A DNA stretch of 64,000 nucleotides, from positions 1 through 64,000 of the forward strand of contig JACRHT010000002.1 in NCBI GenBank assembly GCA_016217545.1, written 5' to 3'. The translations under genes were made by a program, and so were the position numbers. Each line of letters starts with the position of its first letter. Position 1 is the first letter of the stretch. The notes beneath the pieces are model-generated. The model worked only from the letters and a program-made list of their open reading frames with translations, was not told the origin of the DNA and ran no database searches. Origin of the DNA: Opitutia bacterium. GTDB lineage: Bacteria; Verrucomicrobiota; Verrucomicrobiia; Opitutales; Opitutaceae. Below, in pieces: positions 46,512 through 54,848 of this stretch.

Positions 46512-46862
46512 TCAGAACGGCCGGAAATACACCATCACGAAAGCCGTCGCGACGAGCACGAGCGTGATCGTGCTCAGCACGCCGCGCAGATGCGGCCGGC
46601 GGTAGGCGATGCCCGACATGGCGGCGAGACCGAGCCAGCACACGAGCTTCACCCAGACCCAGCCGGTGCTGGCGAACGGAATCTTGTTCAGCGAGAGCAT
46701 GGCGAAGCCGCTGACCAACATCAGCAACGCCGCGATGCCCGTGATCATCAGCGTGCGCTTGCGGTTTTCCGGCGCCGGGTTGGCGAACGCCATGAACGTG
46801 TGCGCGCTGAGCACCGCGAGCGAGAGCAGGTGCAGGACTTGGTAGTAAGGCAGTCTTTCCAT
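46512..46862 (-). CDS. Small four-helix membrane protein, function unknown
   Basis: A 116-residue protein with four predicted membrane helices (about 8-28, 40-60, 68-88, 93-112). The N-terminus is MERLPYYQVLHLLSLAVLSAH. It resembles SirB-like small membrane proteins in size and topology only. The ATG at 46862 is chosen; a longer frame would enter the 3' end of the 6S RNA candidate. It precedes the DNA polymerase gene by 13 bases and is probably co-transcribed with it. Confidence 0.7.
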   Translation of the reverse strand: MERLPYYQVLHLLSLAVLSAHTFMAFANPAPENRKRTLMITGIAALLMLVSGFAMLSLNKIPFASTGWVWVKLVCWLGLAAMSGIAYRRPHLRGVLSTITLVLVATAFVMVYFRPF

Positions 46863-46890
46863 GAGGGGTATGCGTGGGTGAAATTGAAAT

Positions 46891-47071
46891 GACACTCCGC
46901 CTGTGCCGTATGCCTACTGTGGCTCCAAAACCTTCTAGGTTAAGGTGGGCGCCACCTGGCACGTTTCTGCCTTCCGGTTTACGGCCTGGCATCGGCGTGC
47001 CGCTTGGCGGCTCCCAAATGGTATCAAAGGCAAAGAGCGAATTCGAGGCACCTCGAACACTGCAGAGTGTC
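46891..47071 (-). ncRNA. ssrS: 6S RNA candidate
   Basis: RNA that mimics an open promoter and sequesters RNA polymerase holoenzyme. The 181-nt minus-strand span closes with GACACTC/GAGTGTC. An apical arm follows with GGG/CCC, GCCGCC/GGTGGC and GGCACG/CGTGCC, topped by TGCC/GGCA. A large central bubble holds the small 3'-side hairpin AACCT-AGA-AGGTT after CACCTT, closely parallel to CACCTTGAACC...GGTTCAAGG of E. coli 6S RNA. A GATACCA segment on the 5' strand also parallels the E. coli CATACCA. The promoter at 47079-47106 starts transcription exactly at the closing stem. It fills what would otherwise be a 290-base empty gap. A covariance-model check was not possible. Confidence 0.75.
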
Positions 47072-47078
47072 GCCTCGG

Positions 47079-47106
47079 ACCGTAGCCCCCTCGCCTCCCC
47101 CGTCAA
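47079..47106 (-). promoter_or_regulatory. Sigma70-like promoter of the 6S RNA candidate
   Basis: On the minus strand TTGACG (47101-47106), 16 bases, then TACGGT (47079-47084); the predicted +1 near 47071 is the first base of the RNA's closing stem. Confidence 0.6.
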
Positions 47107-47153
47107 ACGCGAACGTCGCGGAATTTCCCTCGGCGATTCCAGCGCTTCGCACG

Positions 47154-47606
47154 TCACTCCATGACCGTCGGGTCAAGGTGCTGCACGATCACCTCCTGCA
47201 GCGTCGCGAGGAAAACGTAGGCCGCGAACGCCCGGCGCAACGGCTCGGCGAAATCGTCGATGTCGAGATCGCCCGACTCCAAGTGCTCCTCCTCGAGCTC
47301 CTTGAAATGGCTCGCCCGCAGCTTCAGCCGGATCGCCGCGCACGCCCGGAGGATCGGTTCGCTGTTCGTCGGATCGAGGGCGATCACGCCCGTGGCGAAG
47401 AAATCCGAGTCGAACAACCCCAGCAGCACCGCGATATCGCTGGACTGACCGGCGAGCAGTTCGCTGCTCCACGTGTCCGCAAAGTCCGGATCCGGCACTT
47501 GTGGATTGATCGCGAGCGTCGGCTCGAGCTGGTCGGCCGTCATTTTCATGACGTCGAGCAGCGGCGCGACGGCATCGAGGTTCAGTTTTACCTCAACCCG
47601 CTTCAT
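47154..47606 (-). CDS. ClpS-associated protein (DUF2017-like)
   Basis: A 150-residue acidic helical protein with no catalytic motif. It overlaps the 3' end of clpS by 14 bases. In Actinobacteria clpS is also followed by a DUF2017 gene, and the present protein shares size, acidity and position with that family. Direct similarity (for example in the LRRAFAAYVFLATLQEVIVQHLD tail) could not be tested here. It is likely a partner or regulator in Clp-mediated proteolysis, by context only. Confidence 0.72.
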   Translation of the reverse strand: MKRVEVKLNLDAVAPLLDVMKMTADQLEPTLAINPQVPDPDFADTWSSELLAGQSSDIAVLLGLFDSDFFATGVIALDPTNSEPILRACAAIRLKLRASHFKELEEEHLESGDLDIDDFAEPLRRAFAAYVFLATLQEVIVQHLDPTVME

Positions 47607-47889
47607 TGGCCTCGAGCACCGCGGAAAGGTGCCACTGTTGGAGCGTGAAGACGTAGGCCTCGGCCGCCTCGCGATTGCCGGTCCAGAGGATCGAGCGCCC
47701 CTGCTCGTGCACCTCGAGCATGTGCTTGCGCGCCTTCACTTCGTCATAGCCGAAGACCCGTTTGAAAACCATGACGACATACGACATGAGGTTCACCGGG
47801 TCGTTCAACACGACCACGCGCCACGCGTCTTGCAGGCGCGTCTCGGCGTCCGTCGCCAGCGCGGGTGTCGTGTGAGTTTTGGTGGCCAC
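47593..47889 (-). CDS. clpS: ATP-dependent Clp protease adaptor
   Basis: Delivers N-degron substrates to ClpAP. The 98-residue protein has a short flexible N-terminus, then the ClpS core: WRVVVLNDPVNLMSYVVMV with the hydrophobic pocket residues, VFGYDEVKARKHMLEVHEQG (His/Met pocket) and the C-terminal helix EAAEAYVFTLQQWHL. The start is GTG at 47889 (VATKTHTTPA); the longer frame runs into a hairpin repeat. clpA is not in the window. Confidence 0.95.
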   Translation of the reverse strand: MATKTHTTPALATDAETRLQDAWRVVVLNDPVNLMSYVVMVFKRVFGYDEVKARKHMLEVHEQGRSILWTGNREAAEAYVFTLQQWHLSAVLEANEAG

Positions 47890-47964
47890 GGGGACAGCAA
47901 AATCAGAAGCGGAAGGAATGCCAGCGTTGCGTTGCCTAGCCACGCAAAAGGATGGGGTCGTCTC

Positions 47965-48022
47965 GGTGGAGCGACTTGACCTCAAGCCGCTCGTAGCGCG
48001 TTGAGGTCAACGCGCTCCACCT
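47965..48022. repeat. Paired hairpin repeat related to that at 27-102
   Basis: The first arm is GTGGAGCGACTTGACCTCAA and so on; the second, on the minus strand, reads GTAGGTGGAGCGCGTTGACC-TCAACGCGCT. The same GTAGG opening and TTG-loop-CAA design as the GTAGGGGCG copies is visible, with loop ACCT instead of CCCT. It fills the clpS-proS gap. Confidence 0.65.
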
Positions 48023-48030
48023 ACCCGCCC

Positions 48031-49821
48031 TTACGCCTTCGGCTCGCCGGCCGCGCGCACGGCGGCGGCGATGACCGCCTCCGCGTCCGCGAGCGGAACT
48101 TTTTTCACTTCCTTCTCGGCGCGCCACTTCATCTCGAAGATGCCTTCTTTGAGGCCCTTGCCGCCGACGGTGAGGCGCAGCGGGAAGCCGAGGAGATCGG
48201 CATCTTTGAATTTCACGCCCGGACGCTCCGCGCGGTCGTCGATCAAAACGTCCGCGCCGGCAGCCTCGGCGGCGGCGGCGAGTTTCTCGGCAACTCCACT
48301 CGCGGTGGGATCCTGTGGATCGAGATTGGTCACCACGACCTGCCAAGGCGCGACGGCCCACGGCCAGATGATGCCGTCGGCGTCATTCGCTTGCTCGATG
48401 ATCGCCTGCAGCGTGCGGCTCACGCCGATGCCGTAGCAGCCCATCACCATCAGGTGCGACTGCTTCTTGTCGTCGGTGTAGACGGCGTTGAATTTCTCGG
48501 AGTATTTCGTGCCGAGCTTGAAGATGTGGCCGACCTCGATGCCGCGGCGGACCTGCAGCGGCTTGCCGGACTTCACGTCGGGCTCGCCCGGGCGCACGCG
48601 GCGAAAATCGCCGAACTTCGTGATCGCGAGGTCGCGGGTCACGTTGACGTTGCGCAGGTGGAAACCGTCCTTGTTCGCGCCCGTGGTGCCGTTGCCGATG
48701 AGGCGGATGGCGTGATCGGCGAACACGCCCGCGAGCGCGGACGGATTCTTGATCGTGCCCTTCACGGCGCCGAGCGAGCCGGGCTTCGCGCCCAGCACGG
48801 GCTCGATTTCCTCGGGCGTCGCCGGACGCCAAAGCTGGAAGCCGAGCGAGCCGAGCTTCGCCTCCTCGACGTCGTCGCAGCCGCGCACGATCACGACGAA
48901 CGGCTTGCCGTCGCCGACGAAGACGAGCGTCTTGAACTGCTTGTCGGCCGGCACCGAGTAAGGCGCGGCTTCGAGCGCGGCGATGGTGACGACGCCGGGC
49001 GTCGCGAATTCCTCGATCGCGCCGGCGGGCGCGGCATCAGCCAAATCGGCGGGCACGAGCGCGCTGGTGGCCTTCTCGCGGTTCGCCGCGTAGCCGCTCT
49101 CCTCGTTGTAGATGACGTCATCGTCGCCAATCTCGGCGGGGACCATGAACTCGTGCGAGAAGTTGCCGCCCATGACGCCGGTGTCGGCCTCGACCGCGAT
49201 CGCAACGATGCCGAGCCGCTTGAAGAACGCCTCGTAGGACGCCTTCATCGCGAGGTAGCTCTTGATCGCGCCCTCGTCGGTCGCGTCGAACGAATACGCG
49301 TCCATCATCACGAACTCGCGCGCGCGCATCAGACCGTAGCGCGGACGGATCTCGTTACGGAACTTCGTCGAGATCTGATAAAAGTTCTTCGGCAAATCGC
49401 GGTAGCTGGTGATCTCGGTCTTCACGAGCGGCGTGATGACCTCTTCGTGCGTCGGCCCGAGGACGAACTCCGGCTCCTTGCTGCGACCCTTGCCGGCCCC
49501 GGCGTGGTCAACGCGGAACATGATTTCGCGCGCCGCGTTCCAGCGCGGGCCTTCTTCCCACAGCTCGGCCGGATGCACGTGCGGCATCCAGACTTCGATC
49601 GCGCCCGCGCGCTCATTCTCGGGACGCGCCCGCTCCATCTCCTCGCGGCAGATTTGCGAGATCTTCTGCATCACACGCAGGCCGGCCGGCATGAAGGTGT
49701 AGAGGCCGCCGCCGAGCTTCCGGACGAGACCGGCGCGGACGAGGAGCTTGTGCGACGCAATCTCGGCGTCGGCCGGGCTCTCTTTGAGCGTGGGAATGAA
49801 AGTCTGCGACCACTTCTTCAT
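48031..49821 (-). CDS. proS: Prolyl-tRNA synthetase
   Basis: Class II synthetase of 596 residues. The N-terminal half has motif 1 (GLRVMQKISQICREEMERA) and motif 2 (FRNEIRPRYGLMRAREFVMMDAYSF). An inserted editing (YbaK-like) domain of the bacterial ProS type covers about 230-390 (GDGKPFVVIVRGCDD). Motif 3 is CYGIGVSRTLQAIIEQ and the anticodon-binding domain lies at the C-terminus. The start is the ATG giving MKKWSQTFIPTLKE. No clear signal lies in the 125-base divergent gap with the next gene. Confidence 0.96.
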   Translation of the reverse strand: MKKWSQTFIPTLKESPADAEIASHKLLVRAGLVRKLGGGLYTFMPAGLRVMQKISQICREEMERARPENERAGAIEVWMPHVHPAELWEEGPRWNAAREIMFRVDHAGAGKGRSKEPEFVLGPTHEEVITPLVKTEITSYRDLPKNFYQISTKFRNEIRPRYGLMRAREFVMMDAYSFDATDEGAIKSYLAMKASYEAFFKRLGIVAIAVEADTGVMGGNFSHEFMVPAEIGDDDVIYNEESGYAANREKATSALVPADLADAAPAGAIEEFATPGVVTIAALEAAPYSVPADKQFKTLVFVGDGKPFVVIVRGCDDVEEAKLGSLGFQLWRPATPEEIEPVLGAKPGSLGAVKGTIKNPSALAGVFADHAIRLIGNGTTGANKDGFHLRNVNVTRDLAITKFGDFRRVRPGEPDVKSGKPLQVRRGIEVGHIFKLGTKYSEKFNAVYTDDKKQSHLMVMGCYGIGVSRTLQAIIEQANDADGIIWPWAVAPWQVVVTNLDPQDPTASGVAEKLAAAAEAAGADVLIDDRAERPGVKFKDADLLGFPLRLTVGGKGLKEGIFEMKWRAEKEVKKVPLADAEAVIAAAVRAAGEPKA

Positions 49822-49946
49822 GGGAAACCCGCAACGAAACAACTCCCCCGCCCCCGCGCAATGGAATTTCCCACCCGCGCGTCGCCGCATGCGTTCTACG
49901 GAAACCCGCTTGTCCCCGTCGCCCACCGTGCTTTGCTCGCGCGCTG

Positions 49947-50567
49947 ATGAGCGCCCGCCGCAACCGTTCCGAACCGAAGCCCTGGTCCATGAAATGGATC
50001 GTGCTCGCCATCGTGATCTTCGTGATCGGCTACACGCTCGTGAACGTCTTTTACCGCAAGCCCGGCCCGGCGTTCCGCCCCTACGAGGACATGAACAAGC
50101 GCGCCACCACCGCGCGCCTCCTCAACGCCGGCTGGCAAAAACTCCCCGTCGACCTCTCACGCCCCGCGAACAAACCGGGCTTCAGCATCGCCGCCTCCGT
50201 CGCCCGCGCCGGCGCCGGGCTGGGCACCGAGCTCGAAGCGTCGTTCGCCGAGAAACCGCGCCTGCTCGCCACGATCGACAAGGTCACCGCGCCGACCGAG
50301 ACCGCGCGCGGCTCCGCTTACTCCGTGTTCTTCACGGCGAGCCTCTCCGACCAGAGCTTTCAAGTCGGCCACCTCGAGGCGCTGCTGCGCGGCAACGAGA
50401 TCGTCCTCATCCCCACACTCGAGCGTCTGCCGAACAAACTCCTGAGCCGCTGGGAAGACGCCGACTATTGCGCGACCGTGCCGACCGAGCGCCTCGCGCC
50501 GGGCCGCTACACGATCCGCCTCGCCGCGAAAGGGCCGGCGGCGCAGTGGACGTTCGACGTGCGCTGA
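49947..50567 (+). CDS. Membrane-anchored protein, function unknown
   Basis: A 206-residue protein with a short basic cytoplasmic start, one membrane helix (about 16-35, WIVLAIVIFVIGYTLVNVFY) and a periplasmic beta-rich domain. The segments ARGSAYSVFFTASLSDQ and RYTIRLAAKG look like an Ig/PapD-type sandwich. No family was recognised. It precedes the argA-like gene by 39 bases on the same strand. Confidence 0.72.
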   Translation: MSARRNRSEPKPWSMKWIVLAIVIFVIGYTLVNVFYRKPGPAFRPYEDMNKRATTARLLNAGWQKLPVDLSRPANKPGFSIAASVARAGAGLGTELEASFAEKPRLLATIDKVTAPTETARGSAYSVFFTASLSDQSFQVGHLEALLRGNEIVLIPTLERLPNKLLSRWEDADYCATVPTERLAPGRYTIRLAAKGPAAQWTFDVR

Positions 50568-50606
50568 CGCGCTCGCGTGCGACGCGCTATTGACGCGCCG
50601 GGCGCG

Positions 50607-51935
50607 ATGCCCGAAGAAATGCGCCAAGAAAAAATGTCCACCGGCGCCGACATCAAGCCCACCGACCTCCGCGGCATCCTGAAATACGTTCCGCGTTACC
50701 AGGATCAGATCTTCGTGATCGCCATCGACGGAGCGATCGTCGCCGACGAGAACTTCGGCAACATCCTCCTCGACGTCGCCGTGCTCCGCTCGCTCGGCAT
50801 CAAGGTCGTCATCGTGCACGGCATCGGCCGCCAGATCGAGGAGCTCTCGGCGCTGCGCAAAGTCACCATCACCGACTCGATCGGCACCGGCGTCACCGAC
50901 GCCCCGACGCTCGACCTCGCGATCCGCGCCGCCGGCCGCGTCACGCACCTCGTGCTCGAGGAACTTTCGCAAAACAATCTTAAGGCCGCCCTCACCAACG
51001 CCGTCCGCTCCGTGCCGCTCGGCATCCTGCGCGGCGTCGACCACCAACTCACCGGTCGCGTCGACCGCATCGACAAGGAATTCCTGCTCCAGCTCATCGG
51101 CTCCGGTGTCGTGCCCGTCGTCAACCCCATCGCCTTCGACCGCGACGGTCGTCCGCTGCGGGTAAACTCCGACCTCCTCGCCGCCGAGATCGCCGAAGTC
51201 CTGCAAGCCACGAAGATCATCTTCTTCTCGCCCTGCCGCGGCCTCGAGATCAACGACACGTTCAAGCAGCAGATCAACGTCGACCTCCTCCGCGACCTCG
51301 TCACCAAGGACCCGGAAGCCATCAACGAGGCCATGCGCTCCAAGGCCGCGCACGCCGTGAAGGCCATCGAGACCGGCACGCCGCGCGTGCACCTCCTCGA
51401 CGGCCGCATGATGGACGGACTGCTGACGGAAATCTTCTCCAACGAAGGCGTCGGCACCCTGATCCACGGCAACGAATACCAGCAGATCCGCCTCGCCCGC
51501 AAAGGCGACGTGCGCGCCATCTACAACCTCACCCGCTCCGCCGTGAAGCGCGAGGAGCTCGTCTTCCGCACGCAGCAGGCGATCGAGAAGAACATCGAAA
51601 ATTTCTACGTCTACGAGATCGACGAGAACATCATCGCGTGCGCTTCCGTCGCGCTCTACCCGGACAAATCCGACACCGCGGAGATCGGTTCGGTCTACGT
51701 CATGCCGTTCTACCACCACCGCGGCATCGGGCGGAAGATGATCGAATTCGGCCTCAAGCTCGCCAAGGAGCGCGGCGCCGCGCAAGTCGTGGCGATGTCG
51801 ACGCAAGCGTTCACGTTTTTCACTTCGGTCTGCGGCTTCGTCGAAGCCGACAAAGACGCCCTGCCCGATTCGCGCCTCAAGACCTACGAGGAAAGCGGCC
51901 GCAACTCGAAGATCCTCGTCAAGGATCTCTCCTGA
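50607..51935 (+). CDS. argA: N-acetylglutamate synthase (ArgA type, AAK-GNAT fusion)
   Basis: First step of arginine synthesis: acetyl-CoA plus glutamate to N-acetylglutamate. An amino-acid-kinase-like domain (about 30-290) is followed by a GNAT acetyltransferase domain (about 300-435). The kinase-like domain lacks the catalytic Lys/GGG of true NAG kinases (IAIDGAIV and VHGIGRQIEE), as expected for ArgA, where it is regulatory. The GNAT domain shows the acetyl-CoA loop HHRGIGRKMIEF and strand EIGSVYVMPFY. The length is 442. The start is uncertain among ATGs at 50607, 50619 and 50634. Confidence 0.92.
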   Translation: MPEEMRQEKMSTGADIKPTDLRGILKYVPRYQDQIFVIAIDGAIVADENFGNILLDVAVLRSLGIKVVIVHGIGRQIEELSALRKVTITDSIGTGVTDAPTLDLAIRAAGRVTHLVLEELSQNNLKAALTNAVRSVPLGILRGVDHQLTGRVDRIDKEFLLQLIGSGVVPVVNPIAFDRDGRPLRVNSDLLAAEIAEVLQATKIIFFSPCRGLEINDTFKQQINVDLLRDLVTKDPEAINEAMRSKAAHAVKAIETGTPRVHLLDGRMMDGLLTEIFSNEGVGTLIHGNEYQQIRLARKGDVRAIYNLTRSAVKREELVFRTQQAIEKNIENFYVYEIDENIIACASVALYPDKSDTAEIGSVYVMPFYHHRGIGRKMIEFGLKLAKERGAAQVVAMSTQAFTFFTSVCGFVEADKDALPDSRLKTYEESGRNSKILVKDLS

Positions 51936-51957
51936 CCGCCGACCGCGGCGCCCCTCG

Positions 51958-52293
51958 TCAGCGCAGCGCCGCAAATCGCCCGCCAGCCGCGTCCACTTCC
52001 TCCCGCGAGGTGACGCGCACGCTCAGCGAAGCCACCGCCGGCTCCGAAAAACCCGCCGCCAACAGGCGCCTCTTCAGCGCGGAGGTGAACCGCGCCTGCT
52101 CCGTGTCCGCAAACGCGCGGCGCTCCGCCTTGCTGCGGCAGACGAGCCAAACCAGAAAATCGTCCTCCGCGCCTCCGTGCGACGCGACGACTTCATGGTC
52201 GACCACCGGACACGCCGAGCCGATCTGCTCGCGCTCGACCGCATCGAGGCACTCGCCGATCCGCCGCGTCCATTGACCGGAGCCTCTCGCCAT
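51958..52293 (-). CDS. Small conserved-looking protein after the FKBP gene
   Basis: A 111-residue protein of unknown function, with ferredoxin-like alternation (QIGSACPVVDHEVVASHGG, DDFLVWLVCRSKAERRAF). It starts 11 bases after the FKBP stop on the same strand and shows the local codon bias, so it is probably its operon partner. Confidence 0.6.
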   Translation of the reverse strand: MARGSGQWTRRIGECLDAVEREQIGSACPVVDHEVVASHGGAEDDFLVWLVCRSKAERRAFADTEQARFTSALKRRLLAAGFSEPAVASLSVRVTSREEVDAAGGRFAALR

Positions 52294-52304
52294 CGCCACT
52301 GGCG

Positions 52305-53015
52305 TCAGTTGACGCCCAGCAACTCGATTTCGAAAATCAGCGCCGCGTTCGGCGGGATCTTTCCGCCCGCGCACGGACCGTAGCCCAGCGCCGGGGGCAC
52401 GTAGACCTTGAACTTGTCGCCGACCGACATGAGTTGCAGCGCCTCGACCCAGCCGGGCACCACCTGCGTCAGCGAAATATCGATCGGCTGGCCGCGCTGC
52501 ACCGACGAATCGAAAACCGTGCCGTCGATCAAGGTGCCGTGGTAGTGGACGCGCACCTTGTCGGTCGCCTTCGGCTTCACGCCGCCAAAACCTTTCTTGA
52601 GCACCTCGTATTGCAGGCCCGAAGCGGTCGTCTTCACACCGGAGCGCGTCTTGTTCTTGGCGAGAAAATCGTTCGCCGCCTGAAGATTCGCCTTCCCCTG
52701 CGCCTCCATTTCGGTGGCGAGCTTGCGTTGGTGCTCCTCGAACGCCGCTTGGATCATCTTCTCGTCGATGCGCGTCTTCTGGCCGCCGACCGCGTCCTGC
52801 ACGCCGGCGGCGAAGGCCGCTTGGTCGAACTTCAACGCCGGCTGCCGCGCGATGTTCGAGCCGATCTGGTAACCCATGCCGTAGCTCACGCGCTGGTCGG
52901 CGGTCTCGAAACCTTTCGCCGAAGCCTTCGCATCGGCCTTCTTGTCGCCGCAGCCGGCGAGCGCGAACGTCAAAGTTAGGAGCGAAACGGGAACGAGCAG
53001 CGAGGTCGTCTTCAT
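52305..53015 (-). CDS. FKBP-type peptidyl-prolyl isomerase lipoprotein
   Basis: A 236-residue periplasmic PPIase of the FkpA/Mip class. The lipobox is LAGC (lipidation at about Cys22) after signal MKTTSLLVPVSLLTLTFA. The N-terminal dimerisation helices span about 35-125 (SYGMGYQIGSNIARQP), a linker follows, and the C-terminal FKBP_C domain is at about 145-236. That domain has VRVHYHGTLIDGTVFDSS, PIDISLTQVVPGWVEALQLM and PPALGYG, with the active-site aromatics and Asp conserved. It assists folding of exported proteins. It sits with the small 111-residue gene downstream and the ABC cassette upstream. Confidence 0.94.
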   Translation of the reverse strand: MKTTSLLVPVSLLTLTFALAGCGDKKADAKASAKGFETADQRVSYGMGYQIGSNIARQPALKFDQAAFAAGVQDAVGGQKTRIDEKMIQAAFEEHQRKLATEMEAQGKANLQAANDFLAKNKTRSGVKTTASGLQYEVLKKGFGGVKPKATDKVRVHYHGTLIDGTVFDSSVQRGQPIDISLTQVVPGWVEALQLMSVGDKFKVYVPPALGYGPCAGGKIPPNAALIFEIELLGVN

Positions 53016-53062
53016 GGGAAAACGCGAGCGAACCAACCGCCCGACGAAAGACAAGCCGCCGT

Positions 53063-54052
53063 TCAACGCGCGTCCGGCGGCAGCATCTCGAAGGTCGCCA
53101 CGTCCTTCACCGTCAGCGGACGCTCGAGGAAACCGAGTTCGCTCAACAGCTTCAGCTGCGTCTCGAGCCGCGCAGGTGTGAGCTGACCCATTTTCTCGCC
53201 GCGCGCGGGGTCGCCGAGCACGAGTTGGTAATCCTTCATGGCCTTGATGCTGTAGGCAAAGAGCTCGTCCGGCAGGTCGGAGCGTGTGGCCTTGATCAGG
53301 TTGTTTCCGGGCGTCGGATCGCCGGTCAGGTAGTCGACCCAGCCGCGGATGCTCGCGCGCACGAAGCGGCGCACGACTTCCGGGTTTTCGACGAGAAAGG
53401 CGTCGCTCGTGAACAACACGCGGTAGGGCTCATAGCCGCCCGGCGTGGCGATCAGAAACGCCCCGGCGTCGGCCCCCCGCTGCCGCACGAAGAACGGTTC
53501 GTTCGTGACGAAGCACTGCTGGATGAACTTCTTGTCGCTCATGAAGCGCGCGAGTTCGCCCACGAGCGGCTGAATGTTGAAATGGATGCCGAGTTTCTTC
53601 TGCGCGACTTGCAGCCAGATCGAGCCGGCGCCGGCCATGATTGTCTTGCCGTCGAGATCCTGCAGCGAACGGATGGGGTTCTGTGCGTGGAAAAGAATGC
53701 CCTGCGCATCGCGCTGCATCTCCGCCGCGACCATCTTGATCGGCACGCCGCGCCCGACCGCGACGATGACATCGTCGCCATTCGTCATGCCCAGCTGCGC
53801 GCGACCGGTGGCGACGGACGCCATCACCTGGGCGTTCGGGCCGCCCTTCACGATTTCGACGTCGAGCCCTTCTGCGACGTAAAACCCCTTCGCGACCGCC
53901 TGGTAATAGCCGCCGTGCTCGGGCTGCGGGAACCAGTCGGTCTGGAACCTGATTTTGATGCGTCCGTTCGCGTCGGCCGTGGCAGTTTTCTTGCCGCAAC
54001 CCGTGACGAGCACGAGCGAGAGCAGCGCGAGGAGGAGCGTGGGGAGGCGCAT
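53063..54052 (-). CDS. ABC importer substrate-binding lipoprotein (NMT1/THI5-like)
   Basis: A 329-residue binding protein with lipobox TGC after MRLPTLLLALLSLVLV and an NMT1/SsuA-type fold. Typical segments are DWFPQPEHGGYYQAVAKG (the THI5-like opening), MASVATGRAQLGMTNGDDV and PEVVRRFVRASIRGW. NMT1 proteins bind hydroxymethylpyrimidine, nitrate/sulfonate or similar ligands. The FPQPEHGGYYQA opening is closest to the pyrimidine-precursor type. It is the last gene of the ABC operon, one base from the permease stop. The start is ATG. Confidence 0.93.
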   Translation of the reverse strand: MRLPTLLLALLSLVLVTGCGKKTATADANGRIKIRFQTDWFPQPEHGGYYQAVAKGFYVAEGLDVEIVKGGPNAQVMASVATGRAQLGMTNGDDVIVAVGRGVPIKMVAAEMQRDAQGILFHAQNPIRSLQDLDGKTIMAGAGSIWLQVAQKKLGIHFNIQPLVGELARFMSDKKFIQQCFVTNEPFFVRQRGADAGAFLIATPGGYEPYRVLFTSDAFLVENPEVVRRFVRASIRGWVDYLTGDPTPGNNLIKATRSDLPDELFAYSIKAMKDYQLVLGDPARGEKMGQLTPARLETQLKLLSELGFLERPLTVKDVATFEMLPPDAR

Positions 54053-54053
54053 G

Positions 54054-54848
54054 TCAGTGATCGTTGGGTTCGAAGGAATCGTGCCAGTGGTGCAACAGCG
54101 CCCAGTTCAGGAGCGACACCGCTGCAACGAACACGAAGCCGAGCAGGCAGCTCGTCAACGCCGTCGCGAACAGCGCGGGAATCTTGATCTGGGTGTTGTA
54201 GCTGTAGACGAGAAAGCCGAGGCCGCCGGAGCCGCCCGAGGCGTTGCCGACCATGTATTCGCCGAAAATCGCGCCGATCGGCGCCAGCGTCGCCGCGATG
54301 CGCAGTCCCGCGAGGTAATACGGCAGCGCCGACGGCATGCGCAGCAGCAGCAGTTCCTGCACGCGGCTCGCGTTGCACATGCGGAAAAGCGCCACGTGGT
54401 TCATGTCCGTCGAGAGCAGACCCTGCGTCGTGTTCGCCACGATGGGAAAAAACGAGATCAGCCACGTGATCGTGATGATGCCCGGCATGCCCGGGCCGGC
54501 CCACAGCACGATGATCGGCGTCAGCACGATGACCGGCGTCATCTGCAACACCAGCAACCACGGGTAGAGCGAGAGCCGCAGCGAGTTCGAAACGCCGAGC
54601 ACCAGCGCCATCGTCAGGCCCAGAACCGCCGCGAGCAGGAATCCCGCCGCCGCGCCGAGCGCCGTCGCTCCCACCGCGGAAATCAGCCGCGCCTTTTCGC
54701 GCCACGCCGCCTCCAGAATCTCCACCGGCGTCGGCAAGATCCAGCTCTGCAAGCCCGTCGCCGCGCGCACGGCATACCAGATGCCGAAGAACACCGCACC
54801 GGTGACAACGGGCAGCAGCCACTGCTTGAGCGGCGATTCGCGTCTCAT
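54054..54848 (-). CDS. ABC importer permease (SsuC/TauC-like)
   Basis: A 264-residue integral membrane subunit with about six helices. The coupling EAA-like loop is MCNASRVQELLLLRMPSALPYYLAGLRIAAT. It overlaps the ATPase gene by four bases and precedes the binding protein by one base, so the three are one operon. The substrate is inferred from the binding protein. Confidence 0.94.
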   Translation of the reverse strand: MRRESPLKQWLLPVVTGAVFFGIWYAVRAATGLQSWILPTPVEILEAAWREKARLISAVGATALGAAAGFLLAAVLGLTMALVLGVSNSLRLSLYPWLLVLQMTPVIVLTPIIVLWAGPGMPGIITITWLISFFPIVANTTQGLLSTDMNHVALFRMCNASRVQELLLLRMPSALPYYLAGLRIAATLAPIGAIFGEYMVGNASGGSGGLGFLVYSYNTQIKIPALFATALTSCLLGFVFVAAVSLLNWALLHHWHDSFEPNDH

